The notes below the pieces were generated by a model. It had not been told where the DNA came from. It made no database searches and was given only the letters and a program-made list of their open reading frames with translations. Shown piece after piece: positions 12,899-23,958 of a stretch of DNA of 64,000 nucleotides. Each line of letters starts with the position of its first letter. Positions within the stretch are counted from its first letter, which is position 1. Origin of the DNA: Loripinus fragilis (taxonomy: Eukaryota > Mollusca > Bivalvia > Lucinida > Lucinidae); assembly GCA_964019695.1 (NCBI GenBank), contig OZ026521.1:36082939-36146938 (forward strand). The letters run 5' to 3'. The translations under genes and the position numbers were made by a program.

Positions 12899-13490
12899 AG
12901 ACTTCATACTTCACACTTCACACTTCACAGTTCACAGTTCAGACTTCACACTCATACTTCACACTTCATACTTCAGACTTCACAGTTCACAGTTCAGACT
13001 TCATACTTCACAGTTCACACTTCATACTTCATAGTTCAGACTTCACACTTCATACTTTAGACTTCACAGTTCACACTCCATAGTTCAGACGTCACACTTC
13101 ATAGTTCAGACTTCATACTTCACAGTTCACATACACACTTCATACTTCACACTTCATACTTCACACTTCATAGTTCAGACTTCACACTTCATACTTCATA
13201 CTTCACAGTTCAGACTTCAGACTTCACAGTTCACACTTTACACTTCACACTTCATACTTCATAAATCAGACTTCATACTTCATAATTCAGACTCCATACT
13301 TCACAATTCACACTTCATACTTCAGACATCAGACTTCATACTTCACTGTTCACACTTCATAGTTCAGACTTCACACTTCAGACTTCAGACTTCTCAGTTC
13401 ACTTTCACACTTTACACTTCATAGTTCAGACGTCACACTTCAAACTTGACACTTCATACTTGACACTTCTTACTTGACAGTTTACAGTTT
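12899..13490 (+). repeat. Short tandem array of ACTTCAYA/GTTCAGA words
   Basis: About 590 bp consist almost only of 7-8 bp words: ACTTCACA, ACTTCATA, ACTTCAGA, GTTCACA and GTTCAGA. The nearly identical array at 13955-14727 is in the opposite orientation. It lies in the intron between the ZP exons at 12714 and 20006. Confidence 0.93.
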
Positions 13491-13954
13491 CTTTAAACAT
13501 GTGACTGTGGTATATTACAAAATATGTGTGTTGGTTTTAAGGTCCGTTATGATAGATTTTGTTAAATGAAAAGTATTAATTGCTAATTGCTAATATACCT
13601 CTTATAGGTATTGCCAAAGGATAACCCAGTTCCTATTTATGGAACAGTTCTTAGGCAAAAAATCAATTAGGCATCTTTGACTGGGTTTAGAGTTTAACCT
13701 TTCATTGTGCAACATGCAATTCCCAGATTGAAGATACAGATGCAGTTCTGTTTTTTTGAAGTTTTAAACCTTGACATCGAAATATGGTTTTGTATTATGA
13801 ATTTAACAAATATTATGACAACAGTACCGATAGTCGGCAATAAATAACTAGCAATTTGCATTTAACAATATCCAACAAAATGTAATAAAACAATAACACA
13901 TGCCATTTTTATAAGTAATACGTCACAGTCACGTGTTCAAATATTGGAAATAGT
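13491..13954. other. Spacer between inverted short-repeat arrays
   Basis: About 460 bp of AT-rich sequence separates the two mirror-oriented arrays. I see no coding or structured element in it. Confidence 0.5.
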
Positions 13955-14727
13955 GAAGTATGAGTACGAACTGTGAACTGTGAAGTATGAAGTACGAACT
14001 ATGAACTGTGAAGTATGAATTGTGAACTGTGAGTATGAAGTCTAAAGTCTGAACTGTGAACTCTGAAGTGTGAAGCAAGAAGTATGAAGTGTGAGTTGTG
14101 AAGTATGAAGTCTAACTTTGAAGTCTAAAGTGTGAAGTATGAAATGTGAAGTCTGATGTATGAAGTGTGAAGTCTGAACTATGAAGTGTGAAGTGTTAAC
14201 TGTGCAGTCTGAACTGTGAAGTCTGAAGAATGAAGTCTGAAGTATGAAGTCTGAAGTATGAAGTATGAACAGTGAAGTATGAAGTCTTAACTGTGAACTG
14301 TGCAGTATGATATGATGAACTGTAAAGTCTGAAGTCAAAACTATGAAGTATGAAGTGTGAGCTGTGAAGTCTGAAGTCTGAACTGTGAAGTCTGAAGTAT
14401 GAAGTGAGAAGTCTGAACTATGAAGTGTGAAGTGTTAACTGTGCAGTCTGAACTGTGAAGTCTGAAGAATGAAGTCTGAAGTATGAAGTCTGAAGTATGA
14501 AGTATGAACAGTGAAGTATGAAGTCTTAACTGTGAACTGTGCAGTATGAGATGTGAAGTATGAACTATGAGGTGTGAACTGTGAAGTATGACGTCTGAAG
14601 TCCGAACTGTGAAATGTGTAGTATAAAGGCTGAGGTCTAAACTATGAAGTATGAAGTGTGAAATGTGAAGTCTGAAGTCTGAAATATGAAGTATGAATTG
14701 TGAAGTATGAAGTCTGAATTGTGAAGT
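13955..14727 (-). repeat. Short tandem array of TGTGAAGT/TATGAAGT words
   Basis: This is the reverse-complement version of the array at 12899-13490 (TGAAGTATGAAGTCTGAACT and similar). An internal duplication is visible: the stretch from about 14170 to 14310 recurs at about 14412-14550. Long minus-strand frames here (LHTSQFILHTS...) are repeat translations. Confidence 0.93.
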
Positions 14728-15337
14728 CACCACCGGTCTTTTGTAGATATAGGCTGATACGAGGGCTGATACGGAGGCCGATATTTTCCTGTCCTGCCCT
14801 CCCCAGGAGTTGATATGCCCCGGAGAATAAACAAGGAATATCTGCAAAAAAATTGTAAAAATAATTGCAAAAATATTCTTGCATATTTTACCTCATTCGA
14901 ACCAAAATCGCACTGAAAACACCGCTAAAACATTGAAATATCCATTTTCTTACATAAAAGTATCTCCATACAAAATGGTGTCAACGTCAAACTTTCGAAC
15001 GTCATTACGTTAATGTCAAAGACGCGCGCAACGTTTTCGCGAACAAAAGGATCGGCGAAATGATCAGTCAAGGCCGCAAATATGTTCACATGTAACGCCA
15101 TGCTTTTTTAAGTATTGCTTAATGACACAATGAAAACTGTTGAATGCACATGCAGTTCGTAATTTAAATGCTTTATTGTATTATATCCCTCATCTCTCAG
15201 CAGTTTGAATGTTTGAATTATACATGCACTGTTTCAGCCTTTGAGGCCGATGTAGTCACGTAATCTAGGGATCGTTGATAAGAAATTAATATATAATTTC
15301 ATAGCTTTTAAAACGCATAAGAATACAATAAAAAATA

Positions 15338-15475
15338 TTATTACACTGTGATTTTGATCCCAGCCTTGATCTCAGCCCTAGGACCGCATCAGCCCTCGCC
15401 CTTCGGGCTCAGGCTGATACAGTCTACTCGGGCTGAGATCAGGACTGGGATCAATTAAAAACACTGTGTAATAAT
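15338..15475. repeat. Palindromic element, TTATTACACTGTGATTTTGA ends
   Basis: The left arm runs TTACACTGTGATTTTGATCC then CAGCCTTGATCTCAGCCC. The right arm is its imperfect complement, ending AACACTGTGTAATAAT. The centre is GC-rich (CCCTCGCCCTTCGGGCTC). It looks like a foldback or MITE insertion in the ZP intron. Confidence 0.78.
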
Positions 15476-15696
15476 CTATATTCTAATGCACATGCAAATG
15501 CAACGCGACGTCTGATTGGATAACATCATAAATTTGCGACAGTATATCTCGGAAACCCGATGTCATTATGTAACATCGCTTTTCATTGGTTGGCAAGTGA
15601 ATATATGCAGCTGGCAAGCGGTTTTATGCTGCTTGCAGCCGCTGGACGAAAAGGCGCAATAAAGTACATTTTCAATGTCTTTTTGAAGGCAAAATT

Positions 15697-15901
15697 TTAA
15701 TAGTGCATTTAAATTGGGATAACCATATTCAAAATTTTCATTTGGGGAGGTATATCGTCGGATATACGTTCGGAAATCACGTTTTACGGCACCGCTTACG
15801 CGTCGCCATAAAACTAAATTTTCGACCGTATATCCGACGATATACCTCCCCAAATGAAAATTTTGAATACAGTTATCCCCAAATTTATTGCACAATATTA
15901 A
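15697..15901. repeat. Foldback element with ~70-bp arms
   Basis: The arms at about 15698-15770 and 15826-15900 are near-perfect complements. Key words are CATTTGGGGAGGTATATCGT on the left and its complement on the right. A ~55-bp loop contains CACCGCTTACGCGTCGCC. It sits directly against the outer end of the long inverted repeat that begins at 15903. Confidence 0.85.
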
Positions 15902-15902
15902 A

Positions 15903-16186
15903 ATGACGAAAACAAATTTGAAGACTTCAGCTTCCAAATTCAGCCTTTGCACTGAAGAACTCCCGCCAATACTTAGACCACGTCGCATCCGTTTACATGT
16001 CTTTCAAACGTTAACACGACGTTACAAAGTCTAATGCCATAAATGACGTCATATTCCAGTACCAAATGACGTCAGCTATCACACATTTTCCCTGCGCTTT
16101 CAAAGCTGTGAAGTATTGTTTGATATATCACACTGTTTAAACATTGGCACTACAGGTGAGGCGTGTTAGAATTCTTGTTTGTAAAG
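15903..16186 (+). repeat. Left arm of 280-bp inverted repeat
   Basis: This segment is complementary to 19014-19290. Shared words include GAAGAACTCCCGCCAATACT, TGACGTCAGCTATCACACA, and GGTGAGGCGTGTTAGAATT (GGCGAGGTGTGTTAGAATT in the other arm). The two arms enclose 2.8 kb, as in a DNA element with long terminal inverted repeats, but no transposase frame is visible inside. Confidence 0.82.
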
Positions 16187-16362
16187 TTGAATGATGACAC
16201 TCATACACAACATATATAAAATAGTAAACGGGTGGTCTTATATAGGTCTGCACTGTTTCTGCTATATGCTTGACTGTTCCAAAAGTCGTATATAAGTTCA
16301 GTATTTTTTTCCAGATGCAATGATACCTGCGCATATTTCTCTAAATGTTATATAATAAAACA

Positions 16363-16459
16363 GTTATTGACTAATGAAGCATTGGTTATGATGCCTCAGT
16401 CAATATTGGTATTCTCTGGTCGATATCACATCATATCCAATGCTTCATTAGTCAATAAT
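16363..16459. repeat. Palindrome with 30-bp arms
   Basis: TTATTGACTAATGAAGCATT at 16363 is matched by AATGCTTCATTAGTCAATAA at 16439-16458, with a ~40-bp loop. It has MITE-like geometry and lies inside the long inverted repeat. Confidence 0.8.
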
Positions 16460-16664
16460 TTTACAATGTACATAATATGAGGACTGTCACAAATATGTTA
16501 AACTTCCCATAAGGTAATGCATTATCAAAGCAACAAACATTTACCCTACCATTGATGAACAGGTAGATGAGTACAAAATAATAAAAAGGACCTCGGACAG
16601 TCTCCTATTCAAAAATAAAGAAGTTAGAGTGGTCACAAGATTTTCCCCATTATAATGGTCAGCT

Positions 16665-17230
16665 AATAGAGCATAATGAGTAGATAACCTGGTGAAAATT
16701 TTAAAAAGTTATTTATTTTTTGAGTTATTGTCCTTTGCAAATTTGGACATAGAAAATTTGATATCTCAAAACTATAACAGCTATGAGCTTCAAACTTAGT
16801 CAGGTAATAATGGATAATAAGAAAATATTCTGGTGAAAATTTAAAAAAAGTTATTCTATTTTTTTTTAGTTATTGCCCTTTGCAAATGTCTGGCATTGAA
16901 AACTTGTAATCAAGATATCTCAAAAACTATTACAGCAAGTAGCTTCAAACTTGATCAGCTGATAGAAAATAATAAGCAGATAACATAGTGAAAATTAAAA
17001 AAAAATACATTTTTTTTTTCAAGTTATTACCGTTTGCAAATTTTGGCATTGAAAACTTGCAATCAAGATATCTCAAAAGCTTATACAGCAAGTTAGTTAG
17101 CTGATAGAACAGAATGAGCAGATAACCTGGAGAAAAATTAAAAAAAATCGAGTTATTGCCCTTTGCAAATTTTGGCATTGAAAACTTGTGAACCCTTCTT
17201 GACAAGCAAAGTGTTGGGGCATAATGTTTC
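16665..17230. repeat. Tandem repeat ~145 bp, GATATCTCAAAAACTATTAC family
   Basis: About four degenerate units share ATCAAGATATCTCAAAA, ACAGCAAGT, a GATAGAAAATAATAAGCAGAT variant, and TTATTGCCCTTTGCAAATTT. The array follows a single piece of the 8.4-9.9 kb repeat at 16620. Confidence 0.75.
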
Positions 17231-17822
17231 ATAAACATCATTTCTAGTTTTCTTTTTCTTCTTTTTTAGCGTTATAATGCTGAGTTACTTCATACAAAAT
17301 ATATGATATATAAATGATAAAAAAACACTTTTTAAAGCTTTATATTGAATTATCCTCAAAATATGCGGGGTAAATTTGGCCCTCCTGAAAGATAATTAGC
17401 ATGCTAACCCCGTTTTTTTTTCGTTTTTTTGGAAGGTGAAATGATAGCCCTTGAAATAAAAACAAAAATATAAGATTTTCAATGTCAGATTTTTTAATAT
17501 ATAATTTACTCTAAAAATCGAAATCCTATTTTGGAGGAAATACCAAAATATATGATGCAGTGTCTTGATACGACTTGGGAAAACAAATAAGTTTTCACGT
17601 TTTCTAAAAAGCTTGAGGTCATGAGCAATAACTTAAAGTTACATAAAGAAGCTGGATGACGATAACAACGAGTTTAGCTTAATATTTAAGACCTAGGTTA
17701 TGTCCAGAAAGTTGGTCAAATGTTAAAAACTTCCGTATGAGATTATGAAAAAACAAGCATGGTGACAAATTTTATTTCATAAATTGACAGTCCATGCATA
17801 AAACAAACTGTCTGCAAAGTAT

Positions 17823-18022
17823 TTTTGTTTGATTTGGTTCTTAACGTCCCATCAACAATCTTTCAGCTAAACAGGGACGGGTCTTCCTGGGTTAAACCAG
17901 TACTAAGCTAGGATAAATTTGTCTTGCTCAAGGACCACAATGCAGTGACGCCGTTGAGGCTCGAATCCCGCGGCCTCTCGGTCTCGAGTCAAGCACTCTA
18001 CAACTGAGCCACTGCGCTCCCT
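17823..18022 (-). mobile_element. tRNA-derived SINE, copy A
   Basis: On the minus strand the head reads GGGAGCGCAGTGGCTCAGTT then TGTAGAGTGCTTGACTCGAG (A box) and GCGGGATTCGAGCCTC (B box). The body ends toward 17823 with GGGACGTTAAGAACCAAATC. The acceptor stem does not pair, so this is a SINE head and not a tRNA gene. A second copy in the same orientation lies at 39808-40006. Confidence 0.85.
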
Positions 18023-18382
18023 AAATGCAAAGTATTGAAAAGATTTCAATGTGGGAAGTAATTAGTAGCAAATGTCCTTAAGAGGTAAGCCAGATATTAT
18101 TAGAGTATGCTACGTACTTTTTTGCAGTTGTGTTGGTATTAATAAACTTTTCGCTCACTGTAAAGGCGGCAACTTTAATATTCATATCTGGGCGTGGTTC
18201 GGCTATTTCAAGGGAAATCAGGGTCGATTTAAATATTGGTAAAGAGTTAATAAGCGTTTTGGGCCGCACAAACGTGCGTGCATTTCATGAAAATCCTAAC
18301 CGTATACACACTGTACTTACATTTATTAATCCTTAAAATGCATAATAAGAAAATGTATGTTTTAGTCGTCCACTGAAATATT

Positions 18383-18470
18383 TGAAGCCTCATAGACAAA
18401 CAGAGTGGACCCAGATCAGACTGCTCCTGTAGGAGCAGGCTGATCTGGGTCCTCAATGTTTGTCTCTATG
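18383..18470. repeat. Hairpin element with CCAGATCAG core
   Basis: GTGGACCCAGATCAGACTGC and its complement GCAGGCTGATCTGGGTCC face each other around CTCCTGTAGGA. The outer bases ATAGACAAACA and TGTTTGTCTCTAT also pair. It belongs to the GATCAG palindrome family. Confidence 0.85.
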
Positions 18471-19013
18471 CGTATGTTTAATAGACATTTTCAGATGCAA
18501 TTATTTTGCTAGCGTTTTAAGGACTAAATAATGTGTTTTGCGTCTATACTGAGGTAATGGCGTAAGATGATACAGTAACTTTTAAATAAAACCACACCTC
18601 ATTTTCAGCTTTTACCTATGTTTAAGGTTGACCAGTCCTAATTACGCATTCATGAGGCGCTGCCTTTACAGTAAGCGAAAAGTCAAATAATAACAAATGC
18701 ACTATATGTTCTGTAATCTGGTTAAAGCAAAATGTTAGACCCAGGCCAATGCCGTTTTGACAGTTGACACAATGACCCAATTTAAATTGTGTCTAAGTAA
18801 AAAAAGGTCAACGAGTAGCATTAGGTCCCAAAAGTTAAAATATTTAAATTACATGCGCTTTGGGCTTGCTCACGAAATGGTTGCTTGCTTTTACATCGTT
18901 TTTCTTAAAGGGAAATCAGCAAAAAGTTACCACACATGGGTAACCTTTCCAATATGGCTGCGCCCTAACTGTAACAAATATGACGTCAAAAGTCACGTGT
19001 TTCCCATGCCTTG

Positions 19014-19290
19014 CTAAACAATAATTCTAACACACCTCGCCTATAAAGCCAACGGTAACAAACTGTGATATATTGGACAATAATTCACAGCTAAAGTGTG
19101 TGATAGCTGACGTCACTGGAAAATGACGTCATTCGTGGCGTTAGACGGTGTAACGTCGTTTTTACGCTTGAAAGAGATTACAATTACATGTAAACGTATG
19201 CGTCGTAGTCTAAGTATTGGCGGGAGTTCTTCAGTGCAATGGCGGAAAGTTGGAAGAAGCTGAAGACTTCGAATGTGTTTTCGTCGTTTA
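19014..19290 (-). repeat. Right arm of 280-bp inverted repeat
   Basis: It is complementary to 15903-16186. It contains TGATAGCTGACGTCACTGG and TATTGGCGGGAGTTCTTCAG. Another foldback begins about 18 bp beyond its outer end. Confidence 0.82.
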
Positions 19291-19307
19291 TTGTGTGTTA
19301 GAATCGA

Positions 19308-19478
19308 AATAGATCAGCTCCAGTGCGTGAATTGTTGAATAATAATTCATTGTTTGTCAGTCAGTTGTACGAAGATAAATCACTCGCGCTGCGCACTCGT
19401 GATTTGATCTTCTTTACAACTGACCTCCAAACAGTGAATTATTACTCAACAATTCACTGCTGGAGCTGATCTATTTCT
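19308..19478. repeat. Foldback element with ~75-bp arms
   Basis: AATAGATCAGCTCCAGTGCG at the left is complementary to CACTGCTGGAGCTGATCTATT at the right, minus small differences. The centre is TCGCGCTGCGCACTCGT. It sits at the outer border of the right inverted-repeat arm, mirroring the foldback at 15697-15901. Confidence 0.85.
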
Positions 19479-19567
19479 TAAATAGTATATCCCTGAAACA
19501 TATTAAAGCGACAATCACAATAAAAGTCGTCTGTTTTTGCCACTTGCTAAAATGTTCCAGTAGCCTC

Positions 19568-19648
19568 TTTGACAAACAGTGTGGACCCAGACCAGACTAC
19601 TTCTATAGGGGCAGTCTGGTCTGTGTCCAGACTGTCTGTGCTTAACTT
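19568..19648. repeat. Hairpin element, CCAGACCAGACT variant
   Basis: GTGGACCCAGACCAGACTAC pairs with GCAGTCTGGTCTGTGTCC around TTCTATAGGG. It belongs to the same structural family as the element at 18383. Confidence 0.8.
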
Positions 19649-20005
19649 TGTTAAGTAATGTCAGCAGAAATTTGAGCGCACCTCTGGTTTATGACGTGAG
19701 GCTGAAACTAAACGTACTGTTTGTTGTATGATGGAGGCTGCGCCCCCACACTCCTGCTTCCTTTTCGTGTAAGGGCTATTTAATCAATTGTAGACCATGC
19801 AATTTCGAAAGTTTCCAATTCCAACAACAAACAGAATAGAATGCGCCTGGTAAACCAGAGACTCCCCAAAATTTGCCACAGACGACTAAGCAGACAGAAT
19901 TTTCAGATGATTTTTGCTGGCACTTTAAGGGATTCCTTATCTTTGCATTCTTCCTTACTTTAATAGTTCACCATGTTGTACAGATTTAAAGCAATGGATA
20001 TTTAC

Positions 20006-20090
20006 CCGCCAGTGAACAGTCTATGTGAAGGCACGCCAGAGGTGGAATCACCAGAGTATGCGTCACAAGTCATCTTGGCTGTATAGTTGA
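20006..20090 (-). CDS. ZP-domain protein, exon with ZP-C cysteine
   Basis: The exon is 85 bp. On the minus strand it is bounded by GAATGTTTTTTTTGCAG (acceptor) and GGCGG|GTAAAT (donor). Only one frame is open; it enters in phase 1 and leaves in phase 2, exactly what the 12714 exon needs. The product, NYTAKMTCDAYSGDSTSG and then VPSHRLFTGG, matches the ZP-C pattern of C-x-A followed by a loop before G-C-x-x-D. The next upstream exon must end in phase 1; I could not identify it. The first 22 exon bases plus 44 intron bases are homologous to the 66-bp satellite at 61-64 kb. An inserted palindrome element begins 47 bp upstream of the acceptor. Confidence 0.8.
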
Positions 20091-20136
20091 CTGCAAAAAA
20101 AACATTCATATAAATCACGTTTTGTTAATTGTTACC

Positions 20137-22040
20137 AGGGGGGGGGGTTCAATATGCAATGAAAACCCATTTATAACTCCATCCACAAACGAGTTAGGAT
20201 TCTATGTCATATGCCAAACAAAAGATCAAAGCGTGGCCGTTTAAATGGTGCATAATACATTATTTATCTTTCCAAATATAAAAAGTTACAGACTTTTCAA
20301 AAAGCACACTAATATACACTGCATATATTTTCCTCCAAATTGTAAAGAATTACTCTAACAAAGGTAGAAAGGCATGCTATATTTTCTAAAACAAACATTT
20401 AACAGGCATTACTCACATATTCATAGTTTTCGGACTCATCTCCTTTTTATCTGCTATAATGATACAAACTTTTGACTGGTACCGATTTCTGGTGTAAACA
20501 GTTTTATTACGTTACCCCCAATTACGTTGACGTAGTTTAAAGCAATGGACGTAACACTAAGATACGCACGGTTCTTGAAAATCGGCATTTTGGCTTTGTA
20601 CCAGGATGTGACATTTTTGATTGTATCGAAGTTTCAATACACACAGTGCATACGCAGCAGACCAGTTAAACTGAAACCAATATCTAGAGGTATCTCATCT
20701 AAGAGGTATACCATTTTCGTTTCCTATTATTGTATCGTCTGAAATAAGCTAGCCATAATATTTACATGTGAATACGTGTAACAATGTCCAAATAATACAT
20801 ACGAATGCAAACATCGACGAAACACGGTATTTTGTCTGATCCGTAACAGTGTAAGCCAGTGATGGCATTCTTTTAAGTGATTTTCTTAATTTAACTGATG
20901 TATTTGAGGGTACTTTATGAGTGAGATTTCAAAAACGGCTGTATTACTTGCAAACGAACACCAAAGCGACCGGAATAAATGCTACAAATGATTTCGTATA
21001 CATTTTCGCTATGTAATTGTTCATGCAAAAACGACTCTGTCATTGGAATGACAGATAATGTGGTATCAGAGAGGATTTTAACCAAAATGGCAGCCTCAGT
21101 ATTTCATAGAATATAAAGCAATATCAAAAAGTTTTGCAGTTATAAATCATCAATATATGTATATTTACCGCACGAAGAAGCAGATCAAAAACATCCTTCG
21201 TACATGTAGTTATCTGCTTTTGAAAACATTGTTTATTTCATATCGCAGTCTACTTCAGTACCGTATCTTGAAAGTGGCATGTGTAAATTCGCTAAGGAGC
21301 TGGACAACTGCAACTTCACATTAATTTAGCCAAGAAACAGACATTTTAAGAAAAGTTATGTAGTGTGTAAATATAAAACTTTGGGATATACTGGAACAGC
21401 CACCAGTTTTTTTTTGCCACACCAGAATTTGGCAAAATCACATCATCTTTCTAGTGGTGCAAAAGACTCAAAACCACTAAAATACAAAAATACAGACATA
21501 AGGGAGCAAAACATATATAATTATGACTAAAAAAATATATGCCATCATAATGAAAAAAATGGTCAAAGTCAAAAACCCCGCGGGGTTTTCCAAAAACCCC
21601 GCGGGGTTTTTAAAACCCCGCGGGGTTTTTAAAACCCTGCGCGGGGTTTTTCTCCCACATTTTCAAATGGGGGAAAAACCCCGCAGGGTTTTTTCAAAAT
21701 AATAAATATCAAAATAAGTTCAAGAAATAAGTTTGTTTGATTGTAATTATTTCAGAAAATGATTGGTAAGGCTTAATTCCAACCTTTAATTTCCCCCGCG
21801 GGGTTTTTCTCCCATTTCAGATTGTGGGGGAAAAACCCCGCAGGGTTTTTTGAAAAAATAAAAAGGTTTGTTTTTAATTGTAGCGCTTTACAAAACAATA
21901 TAGAAGCTGTATTGAAGTTTTTCTCATCATTTGAAGCCTTTCAAGCAAAATAAAAAAAAGCCCGCGGGGGAAAACCCCCGCGGGGTTTTTCCCCCACAAA
22001 ATGAAATGGGAGAAAAACCCTGCGGGGTTTTCACCAAAGA
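20137..22040 (+). mobile_element. Palindrome-module element, copy 1 (CCCCGCGGGG)
   Basis: The left end is a G run followed by GGTTCAATATGCAATGAAAA. After ~1.2 kb the conserved core starts at about 21386 (GAACAGCCACCAGTTTTTTT). It continues to three modules at 21574-21680, 21793-21850 and 21958-22032. Each module is built of AAAACCCCGCGGGGTTTT palindromes and a TTTCTCCCA...TGGGGGAAA hairpin. The core is the reverse complement of 60362-60990. The second copy lacks the ~1.2 kb at 20168-21386. No transposase frame is seen, so it looks non-autonomous. It lies in the intron directly upstream of a ZP exon. Confidence 0.75.
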
Positions 22041-22140
22041 GTGATTATCAGTTTTATTAATGATTGAGATCAGTTATACATTTAGAGCTAATATTATTTA
22101 AGTTTTTACAGTAATTAAAGGCCATAAAACAATTCTCTCG

Positions 22141-22200
22141 ATGACCCCTCCCCCCCCCCCAACCCTTGTCCGCCACCCCCCCCCCCCCCCCTCGTCCGCC
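22141..22200. repeat. C-rich low-complexity tract
   Basis: Two C runs (about 22149-22160 and 22175-22190) are separated by CAACCCTTGTCCGCCA. Confidence 0.85.
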
Positions 22201-22204
22201 ATGC

Positions 22205-23177
22205 ACTGCATCATCGGTGATCACTACCAAGTTTGCACCACCGAACGGCCCAAAAAATATTGTTTAGGTAGCACTGATATTATTTGTTTAGCACGATTCA
22301 TTACATCCCAGTCAACCATTTATCAGTCATGTTAGGATGCGTCTTATGGGTTGAAACAGTTCTAACAGCAGATAAAAGCAATAATATTAATAACGGCCAT
22401 TGCAGTACCTGTCATACATAACTGCAATCTTATAAACTGGTTAATATGTAGTACATTGACAGACAGTGCAGACCAGGATCAGATGCAGCAGAATGTAGCA
22501 TCTGATCACGGTCTTCATTGATTGTTTAGGAATCATAGAATGGGTTGGGCATCAAGAAATTTGGGTCTTTTCTACAACCCTGTGTGTATCCTATAGAAAG
22601 ATCCTGGTCTAAAGCAGACCAATTTCACAGATCTTAATTAATGTACCAATTCCGACTACACAGTGTCTTTCATGCATCCAAGGGTCCATGACGGGGGTCG
22701 CGCCTATAGCAATGCACCAAACTCCTGGGGAGTGTACAGGAAGATAGAGTACGGATTGGGTAGTTAAAAAACTAAGATGGCAGATTGATTACTAAATCTT
22801 TTTGACATTCTATTTTCTACTAGTTACAGAGGTATAGTGAGATTTACAAGAAAAGTATTACTGGAATGTGCTCACTTTGACAACTAGCTGATGAAAGGTA
22901 AATTGATTTTGCCTTGTCAATTAGTTTTTAGCTACTTTCATTTTGCCTACAAGCTGACAAGTTCCCCACCCCCTGGCCCTGCCTCTGTAGACAGAAAATA
23001 ACCAGTGATTAACTGTGATTTGCAAATAAATTTGTGTTGAGTTGAGTGAAAGAGTTGACTACTTGCGAGACAATACAGTCAAAGGGCTGTTAATAACAAT
23101 AACAGCTTACATAAACTTTTGCATTGTCACATTTTTAAATAACAATTTTTAAGCCGGTACAGACAAACTATATGTAC
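22205..23177. other. No recognised gene; one GATCAG-type hairpin
   Basis: The only structured feature is a hairpin at 22455-22530, where ACCAGGATCAGATGC is matched by GCATCTGATCACGGTC around AGCAGAATGTA. The rest is AT-rich with no coding signature. Confidence 0.5.
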
Positions 23178-23958
23178 AGTCGATAGTAGTGGTAGGCCGA
23201 TTTATCAAGCTCATCGATCATTGGTCATTTTCAGTGAACTGATTAATTGATCGGTAGTTTTTCAATAATCGATTACTCAGTATAGACCTTCTGCTTCATT
23301 GGCCTTCAATTTTTAGCTTGGTGTATTTATTTAATATGACCCTTTTCTGCATTTTCAGTTTCTGGTATGAACAGCATATGGTTCAAATAATGTACATAGG
23401 TTTAAATAAACAAAAGTTTTGAGTGTAAAATTGTAAATATATACTAATCCATCAGTTTGAACATATGTTTTGGGTGCTCAAAAGAACCGTCTTATTGAGA
23501 TGGTTCTTTTGAGTACCCACAACATATGTTTTGGTTGAGAAAATTAATTTTTTGGTACACACTCTGAACACCTAACATGTCTGGTCAATCAACTTGACCC
23601 CGTAAGGCATCTTAGACATACCTGGCATGATATGTACCATATATAATATGTATTTTATTTTAGTCGATTAATGATTGATCATTGGTCACTTGTTATTTTC
23701 AATGATCGATTTTAAAAATCCAGCCAATTCAGTGATTTTGTTACCTGCGCATCCTGCATCTTTTGTGCATAAGTTTTTAATTCAGCGAGTCCCAGCGAGT
23801 CCCGGGATGCAATGGTATTGCAGACTTGTCATTAAAAATAGTGTTTAGGACTCACAAGTTTGCAGTTGGGACTCACTGATATTGGAAACAGCGAGTCCCG
23901 GGACCCATAAGCCCAAAATTGTAAATGAATCACTGCCGATTCCTACCACTAGTCGATA
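23178..23958. mobile_element. TIR element of ~780 bp
   Basis: Ends AGTCGATAGTAGTGGTAGGC and CCTACCACTAGTCGAT are inverted. Further inward ATCGATCATTGGTCATTTTC and its partner TGATTGATCATTGGTCAC also recur. The interior holds GCGAGTCCCGGGA words and a hairpin at 23461-23529. No transposase is visible. Confidence 0.65.
23461..23529. repeat. Hairpin CTCAAAAGAACCGTCT, copy 1
   Basis: ACATATGTTTTGGGTGCTCA then AAAGAACCGTC is followed by its complement across the loop TTATTGAG. Relatives lie at 39515-39560 (hairpin) and 30341-30365 (one arm). Confidence 0.85.

Noticed and set aside
20410..20450. A mini-exon on the minus strand ending at GTGAGTAATG, as the next ZP exon
   Set aside because: The only frame with the required phase-1 donor contains a stop codon.
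20545..20742. Plus-strand frame MDVTLRYARFLKIGILALYQ as a ZP-related exon
   Set aside because: It is on the opposite strand to the ZP exons, has no splice borders, and the resemblance to the ZP motif is superficial.
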